Below are positions 1 through 5,167 of a stretch of 6,796 nt of DNA, piece by piece. Both the position numbers and the translations under genes were made by a program. The stretch's first letter is position 1. Every line of letters begins with the position of its first letter. Source of the stretch: an uncultured Oscillospiraceae bacterium (GTDB lineage Bacteria > Bacillota > Clostridia > Oscillospirales > Ruminococcaceae); assembly GCA_958427155.1 (NCBI GenBank), contig CAUABB010000077.1:1-6796 (forward strand), read 5' to 3'. The notes beneath the pieces were generated by a model, which saw only the letters and a program-made list of their open reading frames with translations, had not been told where the DNA came from and ran no database searches.

Positions 1-158
1 TAAAAGCAATTTTGGAATCCACCGGCGCCCGCCCGGTTCCAATGTGGCTTGACTTGAACAAGGAAACCCTTACCGCCAAGGTAACCCGGCTGCCGAATCG
101 TGAGGATATCGACCTTGATGTCGAAGAACATCTCATTGTCGAGTTGTATTCCAAGTAA
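1..158 (+). CDS. rpsD: 30S ribosomal protein S4, C-terminal fragment (5' end outside window)
   Basis: This is the last 51 codons of S4, in frame from base 3 and ending with TAA at 156-158. S4 is a primary 16S rRNA-binding protein that nucleates assembly of the small subunit body. The visible residues include WLDLNKETLTAKVTRLPNRE and, after a short acidic stretch, the hallmark C-terminus EEHLIVELYSK, which is nearly invariant in bacterial S4. Full-length S4 is about 200 residues, so roughly three quarters lies upstream of the window. The neighbour downstream is rpoA, the usual order of the alpha operon in Firmicutes. In other bacteria S4 is known to repress translation of its own mRNA or operon. 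The region where that would act is not visible here. Confidence 0.97.
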   Translation, partial: KAILESTGARPVPMWLDLNKETLTAKVTRLPNREDIDLDVEEHLIVELYSK

Positions 159-180
159 TCCCTTGGGATGATTGCTTCAT

Positions 181-224
181 CTGCAAGATAAGCGTAAGTT
201 CTATCTGGATTTTACGCTTTGCAG
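181..224 (+). repeat. Imperfect inverted repeat in the rpsD-rpoA spacer
   Basis: The left arm CTGCAA (181-186) plus AGCGTAA (191-197) is complementary to TTACGCT (212-218) plus TTGCAG (219-224). This gives a 13-bp stem with a four-base bulge (GATA, 187-190) and a 14-base loop. No run of T follows, so it does not look like an intrinsic terminator. It could be an mRNA processing site, a stabilising 3' end for the rpsD message, or a regulatory structure ahead of rpoA. The pairing is seen directly; the function is inference. Confidence 0.55.
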
Positions 225-245
225 GTTGAGCAGGATCGCGGCAAT

Positions 246-259
246 GCCGGCACGCCGGC
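246..259 (+). repeat. Small GC-rich hairpin between rpsD and rpoA
   Basis: GCCGG (246-250) pairs with CCGGC (255-259) around a four-base loop. The hexamer GCCGGC occurs twice, eight bases apart. It lies about 40 bases before the rpoA ribosome binding site and has no T-run. It may only be a local structure. I see no convincing promoter in the 159-312 spacer, so rpoA is probably transcribed from upstream. Confidence 0.3.
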
Positions 260-312
260 TGAAACATTTTAGCTCATCGTACGCGTTGGGCATGCAAACA
301 GGAGGGTTATAA

Positions 313-1263
313 ATGATTGAAATCGAAAAGCCAAGAATTGAGACGGCAGAAATTAAATCAGACGGAACATACGGCAGATTTATTCTCGAGCCACTCGAGC
401 GCGGCTACGGCACTACGCTGGGTAATAGTCTAAGACGTGTGCTGCTCTCCTCGCTACCTGGTGTTGCTGTCACGTCAATTAAGATTGACGGTGTACAACA
501 CGAGTTTTCAACCATCCCTGGCGTGAAAGAGGACGTCACTGAGATTGTTCTGAATATTAAAGGACTGATCGCCAAGATTCACGGTGAAGCGCCTAAAACA
601 ATTTATGTTGAGGCGGAAGGTGAATGCGAAGTCACCGCCGGGGATATCAAAGCGGACAGCGAAGTCGAAATTCTCGATCCGGGCATGCATATTGCTACCC
701 TTTCACAGGGCGCAAAGCTGTATATGGAGATTGTTATTGACCGTGGCAGAGGCTATGTTCCATCTGAACGGAACAAACAGAATCTTCAGTCTTCTATCGG
801 TGTAATTCCGGTGGACAGTATTTATACGCCTGTGCTCAAAGTGAATTATACCGTGGAGAACACTCGTGTCGGTCAGATTACCGACTACGATAAACTGACT
901 CTGGAGATTTGGACCGATGGGACTATTTCCGCTAAAGAGGCTGTTTCCCTGGGGGCCAAGGTTCTCAACGAGCATCTGAATCTGTTCATTGATTTGTCTG
1001 AAGAAGCGTACACCACGGAAATCATGGTGGAAAAAGATGACAAGGGCAAAGAAAAAGTCCTCGAGATGACTATTGAGGAGCTTGACTTGTCTGTGCGTTC
1101 GTTTAACTGTTTAAAACGTGCGGGCATCAACACGGTTGAAGATTTGATCAATAAATCCGAGGACGATATGATGAAGGTCAGAAACCTCGGTAGAAAGTCA
1201 CTGGAAGAGGTTGTTGAAAAGCTTAAAAATTTGGGCTTTAACCTTAATAGTGGCGACGAATAA
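313..1263 (+). CDS. rpoA: DNA-directed RNA polymerase alpha subunit
   Basis: This encodes the alpha subunit of RNA polymerase. As a dimer it scaffolds assembly of beta and beta', and its C-terminal domain contacts UP elements and activators. The length, 316 residues, is normal for Firmicutes. The N-terminal domain (about residues 1-230) carries the classic dimerisation/assembly signature GYGTTLGNSLRRVLLSSLPG near residues 31-50, followed by IDGVQHEFSTIPGVKEDV. A charged linker (about 230-250, KDDKGKEK) leads to the helix-hairpin-helix C-terminal domain. That domain contains LSVRSFNCLKRAGI, whose Arg corresponds to the DNA-contacting R265 of E. coli, and later RNLGRKSLEE. The ATG is preceded by AGGAGGG at 300-306 with six bases of spacing, which fixes the start. 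It lies 154 bases after rpsD and 53 before rplQ and is probably cotranscribed with both. No domain is missing. Confidence 0.99.
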   Translation: MIEIEKPRIETAEIKSDGTYGRFILEPLERGYGTTLGNSLRRVLLSSLPGVAVTSIKIDGVQHEFSTIPGVKEDVTEIVLNIKGLIAKIHGEAPKTIYVEAEGECEVTAGDIKADSEVEILDPGMHIATLSQGAKLYMEIVIDRGRGYVPSERNKQNLQSSIGVIPVDSIYTPVLKVNYTVENTRVGQITDYDKLTLEIWTDGTISAKEAVSLGAKVLNEHLNLFIDLSEEAYTTEIMVEKDDKGKEKVLEMTIEELDLSVRSFNCLKRAGINTVEDLINKSEDDMMKVRNLGRKSLEEVVEKLKNLGFNLNSGDE

Positions 1264-1279
1264 TACCAAGGTTTTCCGG

Positions 1280-1291
1280 TTTCCCGGGAAA
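1280..1291. repeat. 12-bp palindrome in the rpoA-rplQ gap
   Basis: TTTCCCGGGAAA is a perfect palindrome lying 10 bases before the rplQ ribosome binding site. It could fold only weakly because it has no loop, and it may be chance. There is no evidence of regulator binding. Confidence 0.3.
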
Positions 1292-1316
1292 TATGTGGGG
1301 TAAGGAGTGAATTCAA

Positions 1317-1658
1317 ATGGCAGGAAGCAGAAAGCTGGGCAGAACATCTGATCACAGAAAAGCGATGCTCAGAGCGATGGTTACCTACTTGCTTGAGAAT
1401 GGTAAAATTGAAACGACTGTAACGCGTGCCAAAGAGGTTCGCGCTGTGGCAGAAAAAATGATCACCATTGGCAAGGACAGTTCCCTTCACAATAAACGTC
1501 AGGTTTATTCCTATATCACCAAAGAGTCTGTCGCCAAAAAAGTTCTGGATGAAATTTCTCCAAAGTATGCAGACAGAAACGGTGGTTATACAAGAATTGT
1601 CAAAATTGGGCCGCGCCGTGGTGACGCAGCAGAAATGGCAATTATAGAGTTAATCTAG
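1317..1658 (+). CDS. rplQ: 50S ribosomal protein L17
   Basis: L17 is a large-subunit ribosomal protein bound to 23S rRNA near the peptide exit region. At 113 residues it is the short Firmicutes form, where enterobacterial L17 is somewhat longer. The N-terminus after the start Met and Ala is GSRKLGRTSDHRKAMLRAMV, the family's most conserved segment. It continues with IETTVTRAKEVRAVAEKMI, and the C-terminus GGYTRIVKIGPRRGDAAEMA is the second diagnostic motif. The ATG has an AAGGAG ribosome binding site at 1302-1307. The gene is the last of the alpha operon here: a strong terminator begins 18 bases after the TAG stop. Many Firmicutes place the energy-coupling-factor ATPases (ecfA) after rplQ, but here an unrelated accessory gene follows. 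Confidence 0.99.
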   Translation: MAGSRKLGRTSDHRKAMLRAMVTYLLENGKIETTVTRAKEVRAVAEKMITIGKDSSLHNKRQVYSYITKESVAKKVLDEISPKYADRNGGYTRIVKIGPRRGDAAEMAIIELI

Positions 1659-1675
1659 TTTAAATTGATTTAAAT

Positions 1676-1711
1676 AAAAGGCGCAGTGAATTGATTCACT
1701 GCGCCTTTTTT
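1676..1711 (+). terminator. Intrinsic terminator of the alpha operon
   Basis: The arm 1676-1691 (AAAAGGCGCAGTGAAT) is perfectly complementary to 1694-1709, a 16-bp stem with a GC-rich core around a very tight loop, ending in six T residues (1706-1711). The A-rich left arm means it could also act on the opposite strand. An extra AT-rich inverted repeat (TTTAAAT 1659-1665 / ATTTAAA 1668-1674) lies directly before it. It separates the ribosomal genes from the glycosidase unit. Confidence 0.95.
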
Positions 1712-1715
1712 CAGT

Positions 1716-1744
1716 TTGCGCCACTTGGAAAACTATGTTATACT
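1716..1744 (+). promoter_or_regulatory. Candidate sigma-A promoter for the glycosidase unit
   Basis: The -10 box TATACT (1739-1744) is preceded by TG one base upstream (1736-1737), an extended -10. The -35 box TTGCGC (1716-1721) matches the consensus only in its TTG, with an ideal 17-base spacer. It starts five bases after the rplQ terminator, as expected for a new transcription unit. Transcription would begin near 1751, giving a leader of about 50 bases. The leader holds the direct repeat TGTTCAA at 1767-1773 and 1778-1784. Confidence 0.65.
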
Positions 1745-1799
1745 AAAATACAATGTGAAAAGCGTATGTTCAATAACTGTTCAAAAGGGAGTGATATCA

Positions 1800-3542
1800 G
1801 TGTATGAGACAATACAATATGACTTAACTCGAATTTCCTATGGACGACGTGATACGTTTTATTATCTGGGCCTTTGGGAAGAGGGAGAGAAAGAACAACT
1901 ATACGTTTGTGCAATTTATTCGGCTTTGAATACCTCTGCTCCTGGACAGCAGGCACGTTGTGGAAAACTTTTTCCGGTTGTACTTGAACGGGATGGTAAA
2001 GAAATTTTTTATCATGCAACTGCCACTCCACTTTGTGTTACTTTGGAATATCAGGGAGGAAGTGCCCGCCTCTGCCTTGAAAAAGGTAGTATTCTTCGGA
2101 TGGAGGCATTTGGTGTTAATGTAGTTCTTGCGCCACCTTTGAACCCACATGAAATCGCGAAAACCAGGAATGATGGAAGCTGGGAAGTGGTTATGAGCCC
2201 GGTTCCAAAGCTTTTATTCTGCCCAGTTTGTGGAACTATGGAGGCTGTTTCTGGTTTTGACGTTATAAACAGTATGCCAGAAAATACCCGTTTTGTATTT
2301 TATCCGGATGGAACAGGAAGAGTTGATCTTGCGGTTCATCTTTATTTGACAAACGCTTGTCGTAAGAAGGAATATCCTTCGTTTGACTCTTGTCTTGCTG
2401 ATCTTGAAGAAGAGTTTACAGAGTATTTGAAAACGGTTCCTGAACTTCCAAATGAATATGCCGAGAGTCGAATACTGGCAGCATATTTAGTTTGGTCACA
2501 TATCATGCCGATTGATGGGATGGATATTATTTATATGAATAAAGGGGTCCATCGCTGTACGTCAAGCTGGCAGCAAAGCTATCATGCGATGGGACAGTAT
2601 CAGAATCCGAAATTTGCCTGGGAACTTTTGACGTCAATGTTCCATTATCAGGATGATTCCGGAATGTTGCCAGATATTATTACCGATTCGACACAAAGTT
2701 TCAGTGGTAACAAGCCACCTTTTCAGGGCGTTGCCTTAACTTTTTTGCGTCAGTATACTGATTTTTCATTTGTTTCTCAAAAGGAGCGAACATTCTTTTA
2801 TGAAGGATTTTCCCGTTTGATTTATTGGTGGCTGTCTTACCGTGATACTGATCAGGATGGGATTGCCCAGTATGATGCCGCAGATGAGGCTGGTTGGGAT
2901 GACTGTTCCCTTTTTCAACAGGGTGTTCCGGCTGAATCCCCGGACTTGGCATCTTATTTGATCCTCGGAATGGAACAACTCTCTATTTTAGCGGGTGAAT
3001 TGGGAAAAACTTACGAAGAGCGAATGTGGAAAGAGCGTTCAGAAAAGATGCTTGAGAAAATGTTAGATTTTTTCTGGAACGGAGAGCGTTTTACTTCTCG
3101 TTTAAATCAGACACATGAGTGGGTCCAAAGTGAAAGTCTTGCGGCTTTTTTGCCACTGTTGCTTGGAAAGCGTTTGCCAGAGGAGATCATTCAGAAGATG
3201 ACAGATGCGTTATCAGAAGAAGGAGCTTGGCTGACGCCATATGGATTAGCGGGTGAACGTCTTGACAGTGACCATTATCGTGAGGTTGGCTGGTTAGCTG
3301 GTCCGATTCTTGCACCAGCACAAATGTTGGTTTGTCTTGGCTTGCGGGAGTGTGGTGAAGAGGAACTTGCGAAAAAGATCGCGAAGCGCTATTGTGATGC
3401 TTTAATTCGTTCCAAGTTTGCAATGATAATGAACGCAAAAAGTGGCGAAGATGTCAGTGAAAGACGCTGGTCAACCCGTTATCCAAACCGAATGTCATGG
3501 ACAGCAGTAGCTTTTTTGTTTATAGGTTCGCTGTTCCTTTAA
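1800..3542 (+). CDS. Cytosolic six-hairpin glycosidase-like protein (GH63/GH37-related), non-canonical active site
   Basis: This is a 580-residue protein resembling the (alpha/alpha)6-barrel glycosidases of the GH63/GH37 type. The open frame extends further upstream, but GTG at 1800 is the best start: AAGGGAG lies at 1785-1791, and an upstream start would fall inside the promoter. Residues 1-215 look beta-rich (the family's N-terminal beta domain) and include CPVC at 141-144. Residues from about 220 form the barrel: SSWQQSY (255-261), GMLPD (288-292), PPFQGVALTFL (306-316), DEAGWDDC (362-369), EVGWLAGPILAP (495-506), NAKSG (545-549) and RMSWTAVAFL (564-573). By family analogy Asp367 after Gly-Trp is the general acid. 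The catalytic-base Glu of clan members, in an E-x-Y-N-x-x-x-G context, aligns with Met542. There is no signal peptide and there are 13 cysteines, so it is probably cytoplasmic. Substrate is unknown; disaccharide or glycosyl-conjugate hydrolysis is only a family-level guess. It is likely cotranscribed with the next gene. Confidence 0.75.
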   Translation: MYETIQYDLTRISYGRRDTFYYLGLWEEGEKEQLYVCAIYSALNTSAPGQQARCGKLFPVVLERDGKEIFYHATATPLCVTLEYQGGSARLCLEKGSILRMEAFGVNVVLAPPLNPHEIAKTRNDGSWEVVMSPVPKLLFCPVCGTMEAVSGFDVINSMPENTRFVFYPDGTGRVDLAVHLYLTNACRKKEYPSFDSCLADLEEEFTEYLKTVPELPNEYAESRILAAYLVWSHIMPIDGMDIIYMNKGVHRCTSSWQQSYHAMGQYQNPKFAWELLTSMFHYQDDSGMLPDIITDSTQSFSGNKPPFQGVALTFLRQYTDFSFVSQKERTFFYEGFSRLIYWWLSYRDTDQDGIAQYDAADEAGWDDCSLFQQGVPAESPDLASYLILGMEQLSILAGELGKTYEERMWKERSEKMLEKMLDFFWNGERFTSRLNQTHEWVQSESLAAFLPLLLGKRLPEEIIQKMTDALSEEGAWLTPYGLAGERLDSDHYREVGWLAGPILAPAQMLVCLGLRECGEEELAKKIAKRYCDALIRSKFAMIMNAKSGEDVSERRWSTRYPNRMSWTAVAFLFIGSLFL

Positions 3543-3578
3543 TTAGGTGGTATTTCGGTTCTAAAAGGAGGTAAAATG

Positions 3579-3821
3579 ATGCGCTGTATGCTTTGTCGAA
3601 AACGAGTGGAGAACCTGACGGAGCATGGACTTTGTGAGGAATGTGAAAAAAAGTTTGATTTTGATCAGGGAGAACCTTATATACCGGAAGAGGATGAATC
3701 TTCGGCTAAAACGCAGTTGAAACGAATTTTAATTACTTCGTGCTGTGCAATTGGTTTGATTTTATTCCTGTTTTGGATGATTCCGCTTTTGCTTACACTG
3801 TTCGGTGTTCTTGGAAATTGA
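3579..3821 (+). CDS. Small zinc-ribbon-like membrane protein, unknown function
   Basis: This 80-residue protein has two parts. Near the N-terminus, CxxC at residues 3-6 and CxxC at 19-22, separated by 12 residues (MRCMLCRKRV ... GLCEEC), look like a treble-clef or zinc-ribbon metal site. Then come an acidic linker (about residues 26-45) and one strongly hydrophobic helix (about 49-78, ILITSCCAIGLILFLFWMIP), so the ribbon would face the cytosol from a C-terminal anchor. I do not recognise a named family. Two ATGs are adjacent at 3576 and 3579. The AAAAGGAGG at 3563-3571 leaves seven bases to the second and four to the first, so I prefer the second, and the first would add one Met. It begins 36 bases after the glycosidase stop with no promoter between, which implies one operon. 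A terminator follows. It may be a partner, scaffold or sensor for the upstream protein, but nothing in the sequence proves this. Confidence 0.75.
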   Translation: MRCMLCRKRVENLTEHGLCEECEKKFDFDQGEPYIPEEDESSAKTQLKRILITSCCAIGLILFLFWMIPLLLTLFGVLGN

Positions 3822-3853
3822 GTCCAGCGCCCCATTATTTTTGAAACGGGCAG

Positions 3854-3882
3854 AAAGCGCCTCTGTCAAGAGGCGCTTTTTT
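3854..3882 (+). terminator. Intrinsic terminator after the zinc-ribbon gene
   Basis: AAAGCGCCTCT (3854-3864) pairs perfectly with AGAGGCGCTTT (3869-3879) across the GTCA loop, followed by a T-run to 3882. This is an 11-bp GC-rich stem. It closes the glycosidase unit 33 bases after its last stop codon and lies 41 bases before azlC. Confidence 0.95.
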
Positions 3883-3923
3883 ATGGAAAACTTTGAAATT
3901 GAAAAGGAAGAAAGAGCTAAAAA

Positions 3924-4658
3924 ATGGTGGAAGAGAAAAAAATACCGTTTATAGAAAACAACTTCCGTAAGGGTTTACGGGATGGAGTACCGATTGGGTT
4001 GGGATATTTGTCTGTTTCTTTTACTTTTGGGATGATGGCGGTCGGTGCAGGTCTGCCAATTTGGGCGGCAGTACTGATTTCAATGCTTAATGTCACTTCA
4101 GCCGGCCAGTTTGCTGGACTTCCTCTACTTGTTTCCGGTTCTTGTATTGAAATGGCTCTAACACAATTTGTCATCAATATACGTTATGCGCTGATGTCCC
4201 TTTCCCTTTCACAGAAGCTTCATCATTCCGTTAACCTTCTTGACCGGGTGTTGATTGCTTTCTGCAATACAGATGAAATTTTTGCGGTTGCTAGCAGTAA
4301 AGAAGGAGAAATCGGAAAAAGATATTTGTATGGGCTTATTTTAGCACCTTATTTTGGATGGGCCTTTGGTACCTTTTTAGGTGCTGCTGCGAGCAGTCTT
4401 CTGCCTGCGATTGTACAATCTGCCCTTGGAATCGCAATCTATGGGATGTTTCTGGCGATTATTATACCGCCTGCCAAACATTCCCGTCCTGTGTTGAAGG
4501 TTGTTTTATTCGCGGTTTTGCTTAGCTGTGTATTTCGTTTTACCCCCGGTTTAAAGGATATTTCAAGCGGATTTGTTATCATTATTTGTGCAGTTGCTGC
4601 TGCTGGAGCGGGGGCATTCTGTTTTCCGATACAAACTGCTGAAGGAGGGACAGAATAA
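3924..4658 (+). CDS. azlC: AzlC-family branched-chain amino acid exporter, large subunit
   Basis: This is the large subunit of the two-component AzlCD (LIV-E type) exporter, which in characterised bacteria moves branched-chain amino acids and related compounds out of the cell. The 244 residues match the family. They include FRKGLRDGVPIGLGYLSVSF (14-33), GQFAG (61-65), NIRYALMSLSL (85-95) and TDE (116-118), which are conserved AzlC positions. Hydrophobic segments lie near residues 24-45, 46-70, 133-155, 162-182, 187-205 and 214-234. The cytosolic N-terminus is charged. The start ATG has only a modest ribosome binding site: GGAAGAAAGAG at 3906-3916. No convincing promoter is visible in the 41 bases after the preceding terminator, so expression may come from readthrough or from a poor-consensus promoter. 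The stop codon shares one base with the azlD start. No AsnC/Lrp-type regulator gene is adjacent. The substrate here is inferred from the family only. Confidence 0.93.
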   Translation: MVEEKKIPFIENNFRKGLRDGVPIGLGYLSVSFTFGMMAVGAGLPIWAAVLISMLNVTSAGQFAGLPLLVSGSCIEMALTQFVINIRYALMSLSLSQKLHHSVNLLDRVLIAFCNTDEIFAVASSKEGEIGKRYLYGLILAPYFGWAFGTFLGAAASSLLPAIVQSALGIAIYGMFLAIIIPPAKHSRPVLKVVLFAVLLSCVFRFTPGLKDISSGFVIIICAVAAAGAGAFCFPIQTAEGGTE

Positions 4659-4999
4659 TGGGATATATATTTTGGATAAACCTTGCGGTAATGGCCGGTG
4701 TTACTTATTTAATCCGAATGGTCCCGTTGGCAGTGTTCCGAAAAAAACTGGAAAACAGACGGATTCAGTCTTTTCTTTACTATATTCCCTATGCGGTTCT
4801 TGGCGCTATGACTTTTCCTGAAATCCTTTTTTCTACGGGAAGTGTATGGTCCGCAGTTGTTGGATTAGTAATTGCTGTGATCCTTTCTTATTTTGAAAAA
4901 GGGCTTTTAACGGTTGCGCTATCAGCCTGTGGGGGCGTTTTGGGAGCGGAGTGTATGATTCAATATTTGCTGCCTCTTTGGGGAATCACTATATCGTAG
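4658..4999 (+). CDS. azlD: AzlD-family exporter, small subunit
   Basis: This is the small membrane partner of AzlC; the two subunits together are expected to form the exporter. It is 113 residues, typical for AzlD (about 100-110), with hydrophobic stretches near 4-22, 39-58, 63-80 and 84-107. The diagnostic segment is TYLIRMVPLAVFRKK (16-30), followed by YYIPYAVLGAMTFPEIL, corresponding to the conserved Arg-x-x-Pro and Pro-Tyr-Ala-x-Leu of the family. Its ATG overlaps the azlC stop codon (TAATG), and its strong AAGGAGGG ribosome binding site (4642-4649) lies inside the azlC 3' end, so translation is coupled and gives matched subunits. It is followed by about 90 bases without recognisable features, then a bidirectional terminator. 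Confidence 0.93.
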   Translation: MGYIFWINLAVMAGVTYLIRMVPLAVFRKKLENRRIQSFLYYIPYAVLGAMTFPEILFSTGSVWSAVVGLVIAVILSYFEKGLLTVALSACGGVLGAECMIQYLLPLWGITIS

Positions 5000-5087
5000 C
5001 GCAAAAGACCGGATCTACACAGCCTTTTATTTGAGATTTTCAGGAAAATTATTTGAATGTGATGGGACATTTTGGGGATATGCTATC

Positions 5088-5131
5088 AATAAAAAGAGCT
5101 TTGGAAATTCATTTCCAAAGCTCTTTTTATT
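5088..5131. terminator. Bidirectional intrinsic terminator between azlD and the reductase
   Basis: A 21-base arm (5088-5108) is perfectly complementary to 5111-5131, with TC between (5109-5110). The core is AGAGCTTTGGAAAT / ATTTCCAAAGCTCT. It is flanked by A-runs on the left and T-runs on the right, so it supplies a U-tract in both directions. Its position between two convergent genes fits service to both: azlD on the plus strand (88 bases from its stop) and the aldo/keto reductase on the minus strand (36 bases from its stop). Confidence 0.95.
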
Positions 5132-5167
5132 ATTTGTGGTGTGAAAAATTTCAAGATGGAGGATCTT

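Noticed and set aside
181..259. Possible terminator or riboswitch between rpsD and rpoA
   Set aside because: The stems lack a T-run, and I recognise no conserved riboswitch or T-box core, so only inverted repeats are reported.
361..400. Repeated CTCGAG in early rpoA
   Set aside because: The two copies encode conserved Leu-Glu and Leu-Glu in LEPLERGYG, so this is coding constraint rather than a site.
885..1490. Long minus-strand open frame across rpoA and rplQ
   Set aside because: It lies antisense to two certain genes and spans their junction. Its low-complexity, Ser/Arg-rich translation resembles no protein family and is a codon-bias shadow.
1716..1799. 28-residue N-terminal extension of the glycosidase starting at TTG 1716
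   Set aside because: It has no ribosome binding site, the TTG coincides with the -35 box, and the GTG at 1800 has a well-placed AAGGGAG.
4573..4821. Plus-strand open frame bridging azlC and azlD in another frame
   Set aside because: Both azlC and azlD are clear family members in their own frames with coupled start and stop, and the bridging frame has no domain or ribosome binding site of note.
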